A DNA stretch of 5,562 bases from Bacillota bacterium (GTDB taxonomy: Bacteria; Bacillota; Clostridia; Saccharofermentanales; UBA5734). The notes below the pieces were generated by a model that saw only the letters and a program-made list of their open reading frames with translations, was not told the origin of the DNA and searched no databases. Of this stretch, positions 1 to 5,562 are shown piece by piece. Made by a program: the position numbers and the translations under genes. The DNA lies in the NCBI GenBank assembly GCA_023438965.1, contig JAEXPB010000393.1, forward strand, positions 1-5,562, in the 5' to 3' direction. Each line of letters starts with the position of its first letter. Position 1 is the first letter of the stretch.

Positions 1-70
1 ATCCCATACCGTGCCAATGGCTAAAAAAGCATCAAAATTTTGCCGTCTTATTGGGCAGACAACCTCCATC

Positions 71-76
71 TATAAT
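71..76 (+). promoter_or_regulatory. Candidate promoter -10 element of the ABC operon
   Basis: A perfect TATAAT hexamer lies 34 nt upstream of the binding-protein start codon. It predicts a transcription start near 83-84 and a leader of about 27 nt that carries the Shine-Dalgarno sequence. The -35 is poor: TTATTG at 48-53 gives a 17-bp spacer but matches TTGACA weakly, and TTGGGC at 51-56 is closer in sequence but only 14 bp away. A strong -10 with a weak -35 would fit an activator-dependent promoter, but that is inference. The 10-bp palindrome ATGAATTCAT (75-84) overlaps its 3' edge. Confidence 0.5.
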
Positions 77-93
77 GAATTCATCACCAAGAA

Positions 94-102
94 AGAGGAG
101 GT
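94..102 (+). promoter_or_regulatory. Ribosome binding site of the solute-binding protein
   Basis: AGAGGAGGT lies with its GGAGG core 9 nt before the ATG at 111. It sets the start at 111 rather than at the in-frame ATG at 51, which has no SD and would put about 20 extra residues in front of the lipoprotein signal peptide. Confidence 0.85.
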
Positions 103-110
103 ATCATTTC

Positions 111-1550
111 ATGAAGAAATTGCTGAGCATTTTGGCCATTGTCACGCTGCTGGTGAGTCTGGTTGCCGGCTGCGCGCAAGCAGGCGCAACGACGGCAGCA
201 ACCGCCGCTACCACCAAATCCGGCGGCACGACCGTCGTCGCGACAACCGCCGCTGCCACCAAGTCCGGCAAGACCGAGACTGTCAAGCTCTTTTCCACTG
301 TCGGCGCATATAAAACCAAGGTTGAGGAACGGGTGGCCGAGTTTAACAATTCGGTCGGCAAGGAGAAAGGCATTGTCATCAATCTGACCACCGAGATTGA
401 CAATTCGGCGGCGGTCCTGGAAACCGCCATCAAGAGCGGCAATGCGCCGGATCTGATGAGCGCGGCCCAGAACCTGCTCCAGGCCTATGCCGATATGGGC
501 TGGATCAAGGATCTGAGCACAATCCCGGAAATAGCCGACATGGTCAAGAAATACGCCAAGTATGATGTGCCGATGGGCACCTCCTACAAAGGCAAACCAT
601 ATTCGCTGGCCCTGGAAATCCTTCCGATCAAGCTGGCCTACAACAAGGACCTGTTTAAAAAGGCCGGCATCGTCGATGCCAAAGGTGAGGCCAAAGCACC
701 GGCCACCTGGACGGAAGTGGCTGCGGCCGCCAAAAAGATCACCGAAATCGGCAAAGGGGAATTCTATGGTATCGGCTTCAGTTTCGGCTGGTCCGCCGGC
801 ATTCGCCGCCTGATCTTCAAACCCTTCATCGCTTCGATCGGCAAGGGCTGGTACGACAATGTCAACGGTGTCTATGACTTCGAAGCGATGCGCCCGGCGC
901 TGGAATTCCTGATGCAGATCAAGAAAGACGGCAGTTATTTCCCGGGCATCGAGACCATCGCCATTGACCCGATCCGCGCCCAGTTTGCCGATGGCAAGGT
1001 CGGCATGGAAATCGCTCCGGCTTATGACATTGCCGTCTACAATGACCAGTTCCCGGCCAAATGCAGCTGGGGCATCGCCGAAGTGCCGGCCATCGATCCG
1101 GCCAAGGCGAACAAAGGCGTGTCTATCCTTCGCGGCAACTATTACGTTTCCTCGGCAGTAACCAAAGAGCGGATGTGGGCGGTTGCTGAAGTCTTCAACT
1201 ACATGCACGCCGACGCATTCTACACGAAACTGTATGAAAGCTGCGCGATCATCCCGGTCAACAGCGACATCATCAAGAATGCCAAGAATGTCCAGAACAA
1301 AACCGGCTGGATTGACATGGCCAAGATCGACAATTATGTCGCCATGCCGCCGTACCCGGACGGCTCGCTGACCCTGGAAGGCGACAACTTCCACAAGGTT
1401 TTCTGCAACATGTTCGCCGGCAGCATCACCATCGACCAGGCGATCGCCCAATGCAACAAGACTTATAACGACGCCTTGAAACAAGCCGTCAAAGATAACA
1501 AAGTGAACCTGGCCGACTACAAGATCGGCGCCGATTACTACAAGAAGTGA
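111..1550 (+). CDS. CUT1-type ABC transporter sugar-binding lipoprotein (SBP family 1)
   Basis: Extracellular solute-binding protein of 479 aa that captures a carbohydrate and delivers it to the two permeases encoded just downstream. Residues 1-21 are a lipoprotein signal peptide: MKK, a hydrophobic stretch, then lipobox LVAGC with the lipidated cysteine at 21. Residues about 22-55 form an Ala/Thr/Ser/Gly/Lys-rich linker with an internal duplication (TAATTKSG at 31-38, TAAATKSG at 46-53). The binding fold follows. The segment around 177-200 (AYNKDLFKKAGI, then a short insertion and PATW) is the typical family-1 signature seen in MalE/UgpB-like proteins, and the C-terminal helices run to 479. 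The length is normal for CUT1 binding proteins with a linker. Four further cysteines (318, 378, 432, 448) are present. The specific sugar cannot be read from the sequence. The start at 111 is chosen from the strong SD and the signal peptide. Family assignment is firm; the substrate is unknown. Confidence 0.93.
   Translation: MKKLLSILAIVTLLVSLVAGCAQAGATTAATAATTKSGGTTVVATTAAATKSGKTETVKLFSTVGAYKTKVEERVAEFNNSVGKEKGIVINLTTEIDNSAAVLETAIKSGNAPDLMSAAQNLLQAYADMGWIKDLSTIPEIADMVKKYAKYDVPMGTSYKGKPYSLALEILPIKLAYNKDLFKKAGIVDAKGEAKAPATWTEVAAAAKKITEIGKGEFYGIGFSFGWSAGIRRLIFKPFIASIGKGWYDNVNGVYDFEAMRPALEFLMQIKKDGSYFPGIETIAIDPIRAQFADGKVGMEIAPAYDIAVYNDQFPAKCSWGIAEVPAIDPAKANKGVSILRGNYYVSSAVTKERMWAVAEVFNYMHADAFYTKLYESCAIIPVNSDIIKNAKNVQNKTGWIDMAKIDNYVAMPPYPDGSLTLEGDNFHKVFCNMFAGSITIDQAIAQCNKTYNDALKQAVKDNKVNLADYKIGADYYKK
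199..269 (+). repeat. Imperfect 26-bp direct repeat in the lipoprotein linker
   Basis: Positions 199-224 and 244-269 are 26-bp copies that differ at two places (A/G at 210/255 and at 218/263). They are offset by 45 bp, exactly 15 codons, so both encode nearly the same peptide (TAATTKSG and TAAATKSG) in the linker between the lipid anchor and the binding domain. The linker appears to have grown by in-frame duplication. Confidence 0.8.
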
Positions 1551-1571
1551 ATTGCCCGTCACGGCGGCTAT

Positions 1572-1609
1572 CAGCAGCGGCTTTCCGGCGCAACGGAAGG
1601 CCGCTGCTG
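1572..1609 (+). promoter_or_regulatory. Strong intergenic stem-loop between binding protein and permeases
   Basis: Arms 1572-1587 (CAGCAGCGGCTTTCCG) and 1594-1609 (CGGAAGGCCGCTGCTG) pair over 16 bp, with a single G-U pair in RNA, around a 6-nt loop (GCGCAA). The structure begins 22 nt after the binding-protein stop codon. No U-run follows, so a simple intrinsic terminator is unlikely. In comparable sugar ABC operons such a structure stabilises the upstream binding-protein mRNA or partly attenuates read-through, so that binding protein exceeds permease. That role is inferred here. A second, weaker hairpin follows: GCCGGC at 1630-1635 with GCCGGC at 1644-1649. The rest of the 1551-1697 gap shows no credible gene. 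Confidence 0.7.
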
Positions 1610-1697
1610 TCCTGCCAGCCTCTACCTGCGCCGGCCGACTGATGCCGGCTCCCTGCTCCCGGATTTCCCGATCGAAACGAAGGAATGGTGCTGATCC

Positions 1698-2621
1698 ATG
1701 AAACTGAACCAAACCCGTTGTCCCGGCAAACCGTTATTCCGCCCTTCTGCGCTGCAGGCTTATGCGATGTTGCTGCCGGCCTTCCTTGGCCTGTCGCTGT
1801 TCGTGCTGTATCCGCTCGGCTGGACGATCCGCTATTGCCTTTTCCGCTATGATGGCTATATGGCTCCGATTTATGTCGGGCTCCGCAATTTCATCCGCAT
1901 TTTCACCAACAGCCCGCGCTTCTGGGAATCGGTCGCCAATACATTCATCTTCGCGCTGGGCAAGCTGTCGGTTGAGTTGCCGCTGGCCCTGAGCCTGGCC
2001 TATTTCTTGAATCAAAAACTCCGGGGTCGCAACATTCTCCGTGCGGTCTTCTTTCTACCGACCATCATCAGCGTGGCGATCATCGGCATTGTCTTCAGTT
2101 ATCTGTTTGCAGCCCATAACGGCGTGATCAACGCCATCCTGATGCGCATTGGCCTGATGGGCAAGGAATTCGGCTGGTTCTCGCTCAAGTGGCCGGCTCT
2201 GGCCGTCGTTGCCCTGGCCTCGATCTGGCAGAATTTCGGCCTCAACATGATTTTTTTTCTGACCGGCCTGCAGAGCATCCCGACAGAAGTTTACGAGTCG
2301 GCGGACATCGATGGCGTCAATGCCTGGCAGAAATTCTACCGCATCACGCTGCCGATGTTGGGGCCCGTTCTGGTTACCGTCGTGATGCTGGCCCTGCTGG
2401 GCAGCCTGAAAGTGACCGACCTGGTGTTGGTCCTGACCAATGGTGCGCCCGGCGGCCACACGGAGGTCATGATGACCTATGTCTACAACGCCTTCTTCGA
2501 GTCCGGCTCGGCCAACAACTACGGCTATGGCGCTGCCCTGGTCGTGGTATCCGCGGTCATCCTCGGCATCGTGACATTTGCCTATCTCAGGGTCACGCGC
2601 CGGGCCAGCGAGATATACTGA
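1698..2621 (+). CDS. CUT1 ABC transporter permease, MalF/UgpA type
   Basis: Inner-membrane permease of 307 aa, one half of the sugar channel. About six hydrophobic segments are visible, near residues 22-45, 76-104, 112-138, 164-190, 222-246 and 276-298. The cytoplasmic EAA loop that docks the ATPase is complete at 200-219: E-S-A-D-I-D-G206, nine residues, then I216-T-L-P219, matching the EAA-x3-G-x9-I-x-LP consensus. The order binding protein, this gene, second permease is the usual CUT1 operon order, and the first permease is normally the MalF-like one. The start is the ATG at 1698 with AGGA at 1681-1684. The 13-nt spacing is long, so translation may be weaker than for its neighbours. There is no nearby in-frame alternative. 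The gene lies 147 bp behind the binding-protein stop, past the stem-loop, and has no obvious promoter of its own. Confidence 0.93.
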   Translation: MKLNQTRCPGKPLFRPSALQAYAMLLPAFLGLSLFVLYPLGWTIRYCLFRYDGYMAPIYVGLRNFIRIFTNSPRFWESVANTFIFALGKLSVELPLALSLAYFLNQKLRGRNILRAVFFLPTIISVAIIGIVFSYLFAAHNGVINAILMRIGLMGKEFGWFSLKWPALAVVALASIWQNFGLNMIFFLTGLQSIPTEVYESADIDGVNAWQKFYRITLPMLGPVLVTVVMLALLGSLKVTDLVLVLTNGAPGGHTEVMMTYVYNAFFESGSANNYGYGAALVVVSAVILGIVTFAYLRVTRRASEIY

Positions 2622-2623
2622 GC

Positions 2624-2629
2624 GGAGGG
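2624..2629 (+). promoter_or_regulatory. Ribosome binding site of the second permease
   Basis: GGAGGG sits 5 nt before the ATG at 2635 and 2 nt after the stop of the first permease. It supports 2635 over the in-frame ATG at 2578, which lies inside the preceding gene and would add 19 polar residues unlike a permease N-terminus. Confidence 0.8.
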
Positions 2630-2634
2630 ATCGC

Positions 2635-3486
2635 ATGCGCAAACGAAACGCCCCGTCGGCCGGCCTGGCTGTCAAAATCCTTTTTCTGCTGATTGTCCTT
2701 GCCTTCACCATGCTGCCGCTGGTCTATACCATTTCAGCAGCCTTCAAGCCCAACCGGGAGATCATGGTCGGCGGCGCGAATATCCTGCCGATCGAGTCGA
2801 CGGCCCAGAATTTCATCGATGCCTGGAACCTGGCCCATTTCGACCGTTATACACTGAACAGCCTGTATGTCACCTTGATTGCCGTCGTCGGCGTCCTGAT
2901 CAATTCCTCCATGTGCGCCTATGTGTTTGACCGGGGGCAATTCCGCGGCAAGAAACTCATTTATTTGATTTTCCTGTCCACGATGTTTATCTCGGCCGGC
3001 TCGATCACCATTTTCCCGATCGCCCAGCTGGCGGCCAGGCTCAAGCTCAATAACCTGACCGGCGTCGCGCTGATCAGCATGTTCACGATCAGCACGCTGA
3101 ACCTTTTCCTGGCCATGGGCTACATGAAGACGATCAGCCGGGAGATCGACGAATCCGCTCAGATCGATGGCTGCAGCTTTTTCCGGATCTACTGGAACAT
3201 GATCCTGCCGCTCAGCAAGCCGGTGCTGGCGACCATCGGCCTGGTCACCTTCCGGAGTGTCTGGAATGACTACCTGATGCCGATGGTCCTGACCAGCAGC
3301 AACAATGCCTCGTTCACCCTCGTCGTCGGCGTGGTCAAGCTCAAGAGCATGGGCGGCGAAGGCGCGGCGCAATGGAACCTGATGATGGCCGGCACTTTAT
3401 TCTCAATCCTGCCGATTATCGTGGTCTATTTATTTCTGAATCGATACTTCATATCCGGCCTGACCAGCGGAGCGGTCAAGGGATAA
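2635..3486 (+). CDS. CUT1 ABC transporter permease, MalG/UgpE type
   Basis: Second inner-membrane permease, 283 aa, the partner of the MalF-like subunit. Hydrophobic segments appear near residues 11-35, 74-98, 107-130, 141-163, 195-218 and 250-270. The EAA loop is at 173-192: E-S-A-Q-I-D-G179, nine residues, then M189-I-L-P192, with Met where Ile is usual. The C-terminus YFISGLTSGAVKG is the hallmark ending of MalG-type permeases (GhT-x-GAVKG), so the protein is complete. The gene lies 13 bp after the first permease with its own strong SD and is surely co-transcribed with it. No ABC ATPase gene follows: the next gene runs the opposite way. The transporter must therefore use an ATPase encoded elsewhere. 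Confidence 0.94.
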   Translation: MRKRNAPSAGLAVKILFLLIVLAFTMLPLVYTISAAFKPNREIMVGGANILPIESTAQNFIDAWNLAHFDRYTLNSLYVTLIAVVGVLINSSMCAYVFDRGQFRGKKLIYLIFLSTMFISAGSITIFPIAQLAARLKLNNLTGVALISMFTISTLNLFLAMGYMKTISREIDESAQIDGCSFFRIYWNMILPLSKPVLATIGLVTFRSVWNDYLMPMVLTSSNNASFTLVVGVVKLKSMGGEGAAQWNLMMAGTLFSILPIIVVYLFLNRYFISGLTSGAVKG

Positions 3487-3516
3487 TGCGGCTGCGCGAC
3501 CGTCAGACCCCGCTGG
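3464..3516. terminator. Candidate bidirectional stem at the convergent junction
   Basis: CCAGCGG (3464-3470) pairs with CCGCTGG (3510-3516), and inside it CGGTC (3473-3477) pairs with GACCG (3498-3502), around a 20-nt loop. The stem spans the last codons of both converging genes (stops at 3484-3486 and 3505-3503) and could form in either transcript. An asymmetric internal loop and the absence of a T-run on either side make it a weak terminator candidate. It may be Rho-assisted or merely a coincidence of GC-rich coding sequence. Confidence 0.3.
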
Positions 3517-4072
3517 CCCGCCGCTCTCGCAAATAGGCTGCCCGGCCGGCCTCATACAGATTCTGACCCCGGCTGTCGATGATCACGACCACCGGGAATT
3601 CTTCCACCCGCAACCGGTGGATGGCTTCCGGCCCGAGATCGGGGAAGGCGATGACCTCGGCTTCCTTGATACAGTCGGCGAGCAGCGCGCCGGCGCCGCC
3701 GATCGCGCCGAAGTAGATGGCGCCGGCCCGCTGCATCGCGGCCACAACCGCTTCCGAACGGCTGCCTTTGCCGATCATGCCGCGCTGGCCGAGATCAAGG
3801 AGCGTCGGAGCATAGGCGTCCATCCGGTAGCTGGTGGTCGGTCCGGCGGAACCGATGACCTGGCCGGGTTTGGCGGGCGTCGGCCCGACATAGTAGATTG
3901 TGGCGTCCTCGATCGGGAAGGGGAGCGGCCGACCTTCGGCCAGGAGGGCGATCATCCGCTTGTGGGCGGCGTCGCGGGCCGTGTAGAGGATGCCGCTGAG
4001 ATAGACGGTATCGCCGCTTTGCAAGACGGCAGCCTTCGCGCGGGTCAGGGGCAGTGTGACATGGTGTTCCAT
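3503..4072 (-). CDS. Fumarate hydratase class I, beta subunit (C-terminal domain type)
   Basis: A 189-aa protein matching the C-terminal half of class I fumarases (FumA/FumB) and the beta subunit of tartrate dehydratase (TtdB). With the alpha subunit it would hydrate fumarate to (S)-malate reversibly in the cytoplasm. Visible signatures are SGILYTARDAAHKR (26-39), GPTTSYRMD (77-85), GKGSRSE (101-107) and DLGPEAIHRLRVEEFPVVVIID (145-166). By analogy with class I fumarase structures, a threonine of the GPTT motif and the lysine of GKG (K102) are active-site residues. The start is the ATG at 4072, 7 nt after a near-perfect SD. An in-frame ATG at 4108 would add 12 residues and lies inside the alpha gene without an SD. 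Stop TGA at 3505-3503 is 16 bp from the converging permease stop. Tartrate dehydratase cannot be excluded from sequence alone, but fumarase is the likelier role. Confidence 0.9.
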   Translation of the reverse strand: MEHHVTLPLTRAKAAVLQSGDTVYLSGILYTARDAAHKRMIALLAEGRPLPFPIEDATIYYVGPTPAKPGQVIGSAGPTTSYRMDAYAPTLLDLGQRGMIGKGSRSEAVVAAMQRAGAIYFGAIGGAGALLADCIKEAEVIAFPDLGPEAIHRLRVEEFPVVVIIDSRGQNLYEAGRAAYLRERRASGV

Positions 4073-4914
4073 TAAATCACCTCCGAAGCGTGCCGGGTGA
4101 CATGGCAATTGATGTTGACGGCGCAGGGCAGACCGGCAATATGGGTCGGCAAAGTCTCAACGGCGACGTTCAGCGCGGTGGTCCGGCCGCCGAAACCCTG
4201 CGGGCCGATGCCCAGGGCATTGATCTTTTCGAGCAGGCCGCGTTCCAGGTCAGCATAGAACGGATCGGGATGCCGGACATCGAACGGGCGCAGCAAGGCC
4301 TTCTTGGCCAGCAGGGCCGCTTTGTCGAAGGTGCCGCCGATGCCGACGCCGACCACGATCGGCGGACAGGGATTGGGCCCGGCCGCTTCCACGGCTGCCA
4401 GGACGAAATCAACGACACCGGTCAGGCCGTCGGAGGGTTTGAGCATCCGGACCTGGCTCATGTTCTCGCTGCCAAATCCCTTGGGCGCCACGGTGACCGT
4501 CAGCCGGTCGCCGGGTACAAAATCCAGGTAAAGCATCGCCGGCGTATTGTCGCCGGTGTTATGCCGGCTCAGCGGGTCACGCACGACGGATTTCCGCAGA
4601 TAGCCCTCGGCATATCCCTGGCGGACACCTTCGTCGACAGCCGCAGCGACATCCCCCTCGATATGCACGTCCCGGCCAATCTCCAGGAAAACGCAAGCCA
4701 TGCCGGTGTCCTGGCAGATCGGCACCTCGCGCTCATCGGCGATCTCGTAGTTCCGGATGATTTTGTCCAGGACCTCGGCGGCCACCGGCCAGTCCTCGGC
4801 CCGGCGGCTCTCAGCCAGCCGGCGCTTGACATCGCCGGGCAGGTGGCAGTTGGCCTGGATGCAGAGTCTCTTGACGACGGCTGTGATTTGGGCGGCTTCG
4901 ATGATCCGCAGCAT
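4072..4914 (-). CDS. Fumarate hydratase class I, alpha subunit (N-terminal, Fe-S domain type)
   Basis: A 280-aa protein corresponding to the N-terminal domain of class I fumarases (FumA, TtdA). It carries the oxygen-sensitive [4Fe-4S] cluster used to dehydrate malate or hydrate fumarate. The three expected cluster cysteines are visible: C67 in PICQDTG, C183 in NPCPP and C270 in NINCHVTRHA. Other family motifs are D69 in QDTG (active-site aspartate by analogy), SRHNTGDNTPA (116-126) and PKGFGSENMS (144-153), the last in place of the KGGGSEN of single-chain enzymes. Length is normal for the split form. The start is the ATG at 4914, 8 nt after the GGAG of AGGAGAT (4927-4921). The ATG at 4919 is out of frame and too close to the SD. 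The stop overlaps the beta start. A tartrate dehydratase role is possible but less likely. Confidence 0.92.
   Translation of the reverse strand: MLRIIEAAQITAVVKRLCIQANCHLPGDVKRRLAESRRAEDWPVAAEVLDKIIRNYEIADEREVPICQDTGMACVFLEIGRDVHIEGDVAAAVDEGVRQGYAEGYLRKSVVRDPLSRHNTGDNTPAMLYLDFVPGDRLTVTVAPKGFGSENMSQVRMLKPSDGLTGVVDFVLAAVEAAGPNPCPPIVVGVGIGGTFDKAALLAKKALLRPFDVRHPDPFYADLERGLLEKINALGIGPQGFGGRTTALNVAVETLPTHIAGLPCAVNINCHVTRHASEVI
4076..4084 (-). promoter_or_regulatory. Beta-subunit ribosome binding site inside the alpha-subunit 3' end
   Basis: On the minus strand this reads GGAGGTGAT, an almost complete anti-16S match, 7 nt before the beta ATG. It is made from the codons for the last residues of alpha (S-E-V-I), and stop and start overlap as TAATG at 4074-4070. 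This implies translational coupling and near-equal synthesis of the two subunits. Confidence 0.88.
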
Positions 4915-4920
4915 GGCATG

Positions 4921-4927
4921 ATCTCCT
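4921..4927 (-). promoter_or_regulatory. Ribosome binding site of fumarase alpha
   Basis: Minus-strand AGGAGAT, with GGAG 8 nt before the ATG at 4914. Upstream of it lies an A-rich leader (about 4952-4938, reading TAAAACGAAAATAAT) that should be unstructured. CTGACT (4976-4971) and TAAAAC (4952-4947), 18 bp apart, each match the sigma-70 consensus at 4 of 6 positions, so a separate weak promoter for the fumarase pair is possible but unproven. The 79-bp gap is also compatible with read-through from the SAD gene. Confidence 0.75.
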
Positions 4928-4993
4928 GTCTGTCTGCATTATTTTCGTTTTATGTCGCGGCCGGCTGCTCAGTCAGCACGACGGCTGGCTGGC

Positions 4994-5562
4994 CTAAATC
5001 TTGTTCAGGTCGCTGATCCGCTGCTGGCCGTACTCGCCGACGACGCCGACCAGCAGGAAATGGCCGGTGATCGGTTCGACCAGCAATTCCTTGTTCAGGG
5101 TCAGCTTCTTGATCTCCCCGGCGCTGTGCACATGCATCCGCGGTCCGGAGCATTCGTGCGGCGTCTGGCCGATCAGAATATGATGATCGTCGAGGTAGGA
5201 AATTGGCAGGTCCTGCTCGATCAGTTGATTGACCGCCAGTTCCAGCCGGGCAATGTCGATGTTCGGTCGGTCGATGAACTTCAGGATGAAGCCATGACGG
5301 ACGTCGGCATGCTCATAGTTTTCCCGGACACCCCATTGATTGAGGAAAAATTCACACAGGTCCTCGGCTGTGTGGGCCATCCGCCGGAAAGGGATCGACT
5401 TGAAGACAATGTCGGCGATGTCCTGCGGCTCAGGCCCGAACAGCGTCGGACGGGAGATGATCAGTTCTTCGCCGATGCCGATGATCAGGTGGGCATTGCG
5501 GTCGAGATAAGGATATACCAGCTCGAAGTGTTCGACAATCACCCGTTTGCCCAGTCTGATGG
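4994..5562 (-). CDS. Alanyl-tRNA synthetase second-additional-domain (SAD)-like protein, 5' end outside window
   Basis: Partial gene. The frame is open to the window edge (IRLGKR precedes the GTG at 5542), so the N-terminus is missing; the stop TAG is at 4996-4994. Numbering from the GTG codon, the visible part follows the order of the SAD editing domain of AlaRS/ThrRS: HTAEDL (57-62, like HTATHLL), DVRHGFILKF (80-89), a helix ending in LIEQDLPISYLDD (107-119), then CSGPRMHV (131-138) and SAGEIKKLTL (140-149), which resembles the CRGPHVPSTGEI block of ThrRS. No aminoacylation domain is seen in this part, so it is a stand-alone SAD protein. RVIVEHFE near the visible start could be a Walker-B-like strand of an upstream nucleotide-binding domain, which is speculative. 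Usual HxxxH and CxxxH metal ligands read HxxxD and CxxxR here, so zinc binding and editing activity are doubtful. It matches my recollection of the family named 'alanine-tRNA synthetase second additional domain-containing protein'. Biological role unknown. Confidence 0.7.
   Translation of the reverse strand, partial: IRLGKRVIVEHFELVYPYLDRNAHLIIGIGEELIISRPTLFGPEPQDIADIVFKSIPFRRMAHTAEDLCEFFLNQWGVRENYEHADVRHGFILKFIDRPNIDIARLELAVNQLIEQDLPISYLDDHHILIGQTPHECSGPRMHVHSAGEIKKLTLNKELLVEPITGHFLLVGVVGEYGQQRISDLNKI

Noticed and set aside
51..110. N-terminal extension of the binding protein from the ATG at 51
   Set aside because: It would include the -10 element and the SD in coding sequence and bury the signal peptide; the start at 111 explains everything.
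11..313. A 100-codon frame overlapping the start of the binding protein
   Set aside because: Shifted frame through the signal-peptide and linker region, with an Arg/His-rich tail typical of out-of-frame reading and no SD.
84..1712. A 542-codon open frame on the minus strand opposite the binding-protein gene
   Set aside because: It mirrors a clear family-1 binding protein, has a low-complexity H/D/G/R-rich composition and no recognisable domain, and is a by-product of GC-rich third positions.
4938..4976. A firm promoter for the fumarase genes
   Set aside because: CTGACT and TAAAAC, 18 bp apart, each match the consensus at only 4 of 6 positions; noted as a possibility but not listed as a feature.
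4090..5016. A 308-codon open frame on the plus strand opposite fumarase alpha
   Set aside because: Antisense to a well-supported enzyme gene; its translation shows no family motif and no SD was evident.
5540..5542. GTG at 5542 as the true start of the SAD-like protein
   Set aside because: The frame continues upstream (IRLGKR) to the window edge, no SD precedes the GTG, and the protein would begin inside a beta strand.
1..5562. tRNA, rRNA, CRISPR array, insertion sequence or phage gene
   Set aside because: No cloverleaf-like segment, regularly spaced repeats, transposase motifs or terminal inverted repeats were seen on either strand.

Overview
The window holds two gene blocks that converge near position 3490. 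On the plus strand (about 1-3486) is a three-gene carbohydrate ABC importer operon of the CUT1 type: a lipoprotein solute-binding protein followed by two MalF/MalG-type permeases. On the minus strand (reading from 5562 down to 3503) are the 3' part of a protein with an alanyl-tRNA-synthetase-like 'second additional domain' (SAD), then the alpha and beta subunits of a two-subunit class I, [4Fe-4S]-dependent fumarate hydratase.

The DNA is moderately GC-rich, with strong GC preference at third codon positions. Shine-Dalgarno sequences of the GGAGG type precede most genes. The lipoprotein signal with a lipobox, the split oxygen-sensitive fumarase, the ATPase-less sugar ABC operon and the stand-alone SAD protein together suggest an anaerobic or fermentative bacterium, perhaps Bacillota/Clostridia-like. 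This is inference: nothing in the window is a taxonomic marker.

Layout. 1-110: upstream region with a perfect TATAAT -10 hexamer, three short palindromes and a strong SD. 111-1550: solute-binding lipoprotein. 1551-1697: non-coding gap with a 16-bp stem-loop, likely separating high expression of the binding protein from lower expression of the permeases. 1698-2621 and 2635-3486: the two permeases, 13 bp apart. 3487-3502: convergent junction lying inside an imperfect stem. 3503-4072 (-): fumarase beta. 4072-4914 (-): fumarase alpha, with TAATG overlap and the beta SD buried in the alpha C-terminal codons. 4915-4993: short A-rich leader. 4994-5562 (-): SAD-domain protein, cut by the window edge.

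How the genes work together. The binding protein would capture a sugar or oligosaccharide outside the membrane and pass it to the permease heterodimer. The ATPase is not here and must be supplied from elsewhere, as with shared MsmX/UgpC-type ATPases. The fumarase pair interconverts fumarate and malate. The SAD protein probably acts on or derives from aminoacyl-tRNA editing, and its link to fumarase is only positional. Most of the window is ordinary metabolism. The least described element is the SAD protein, whose apparent metal-ligand positions differ from the AlaRS/ThrRS pattern.
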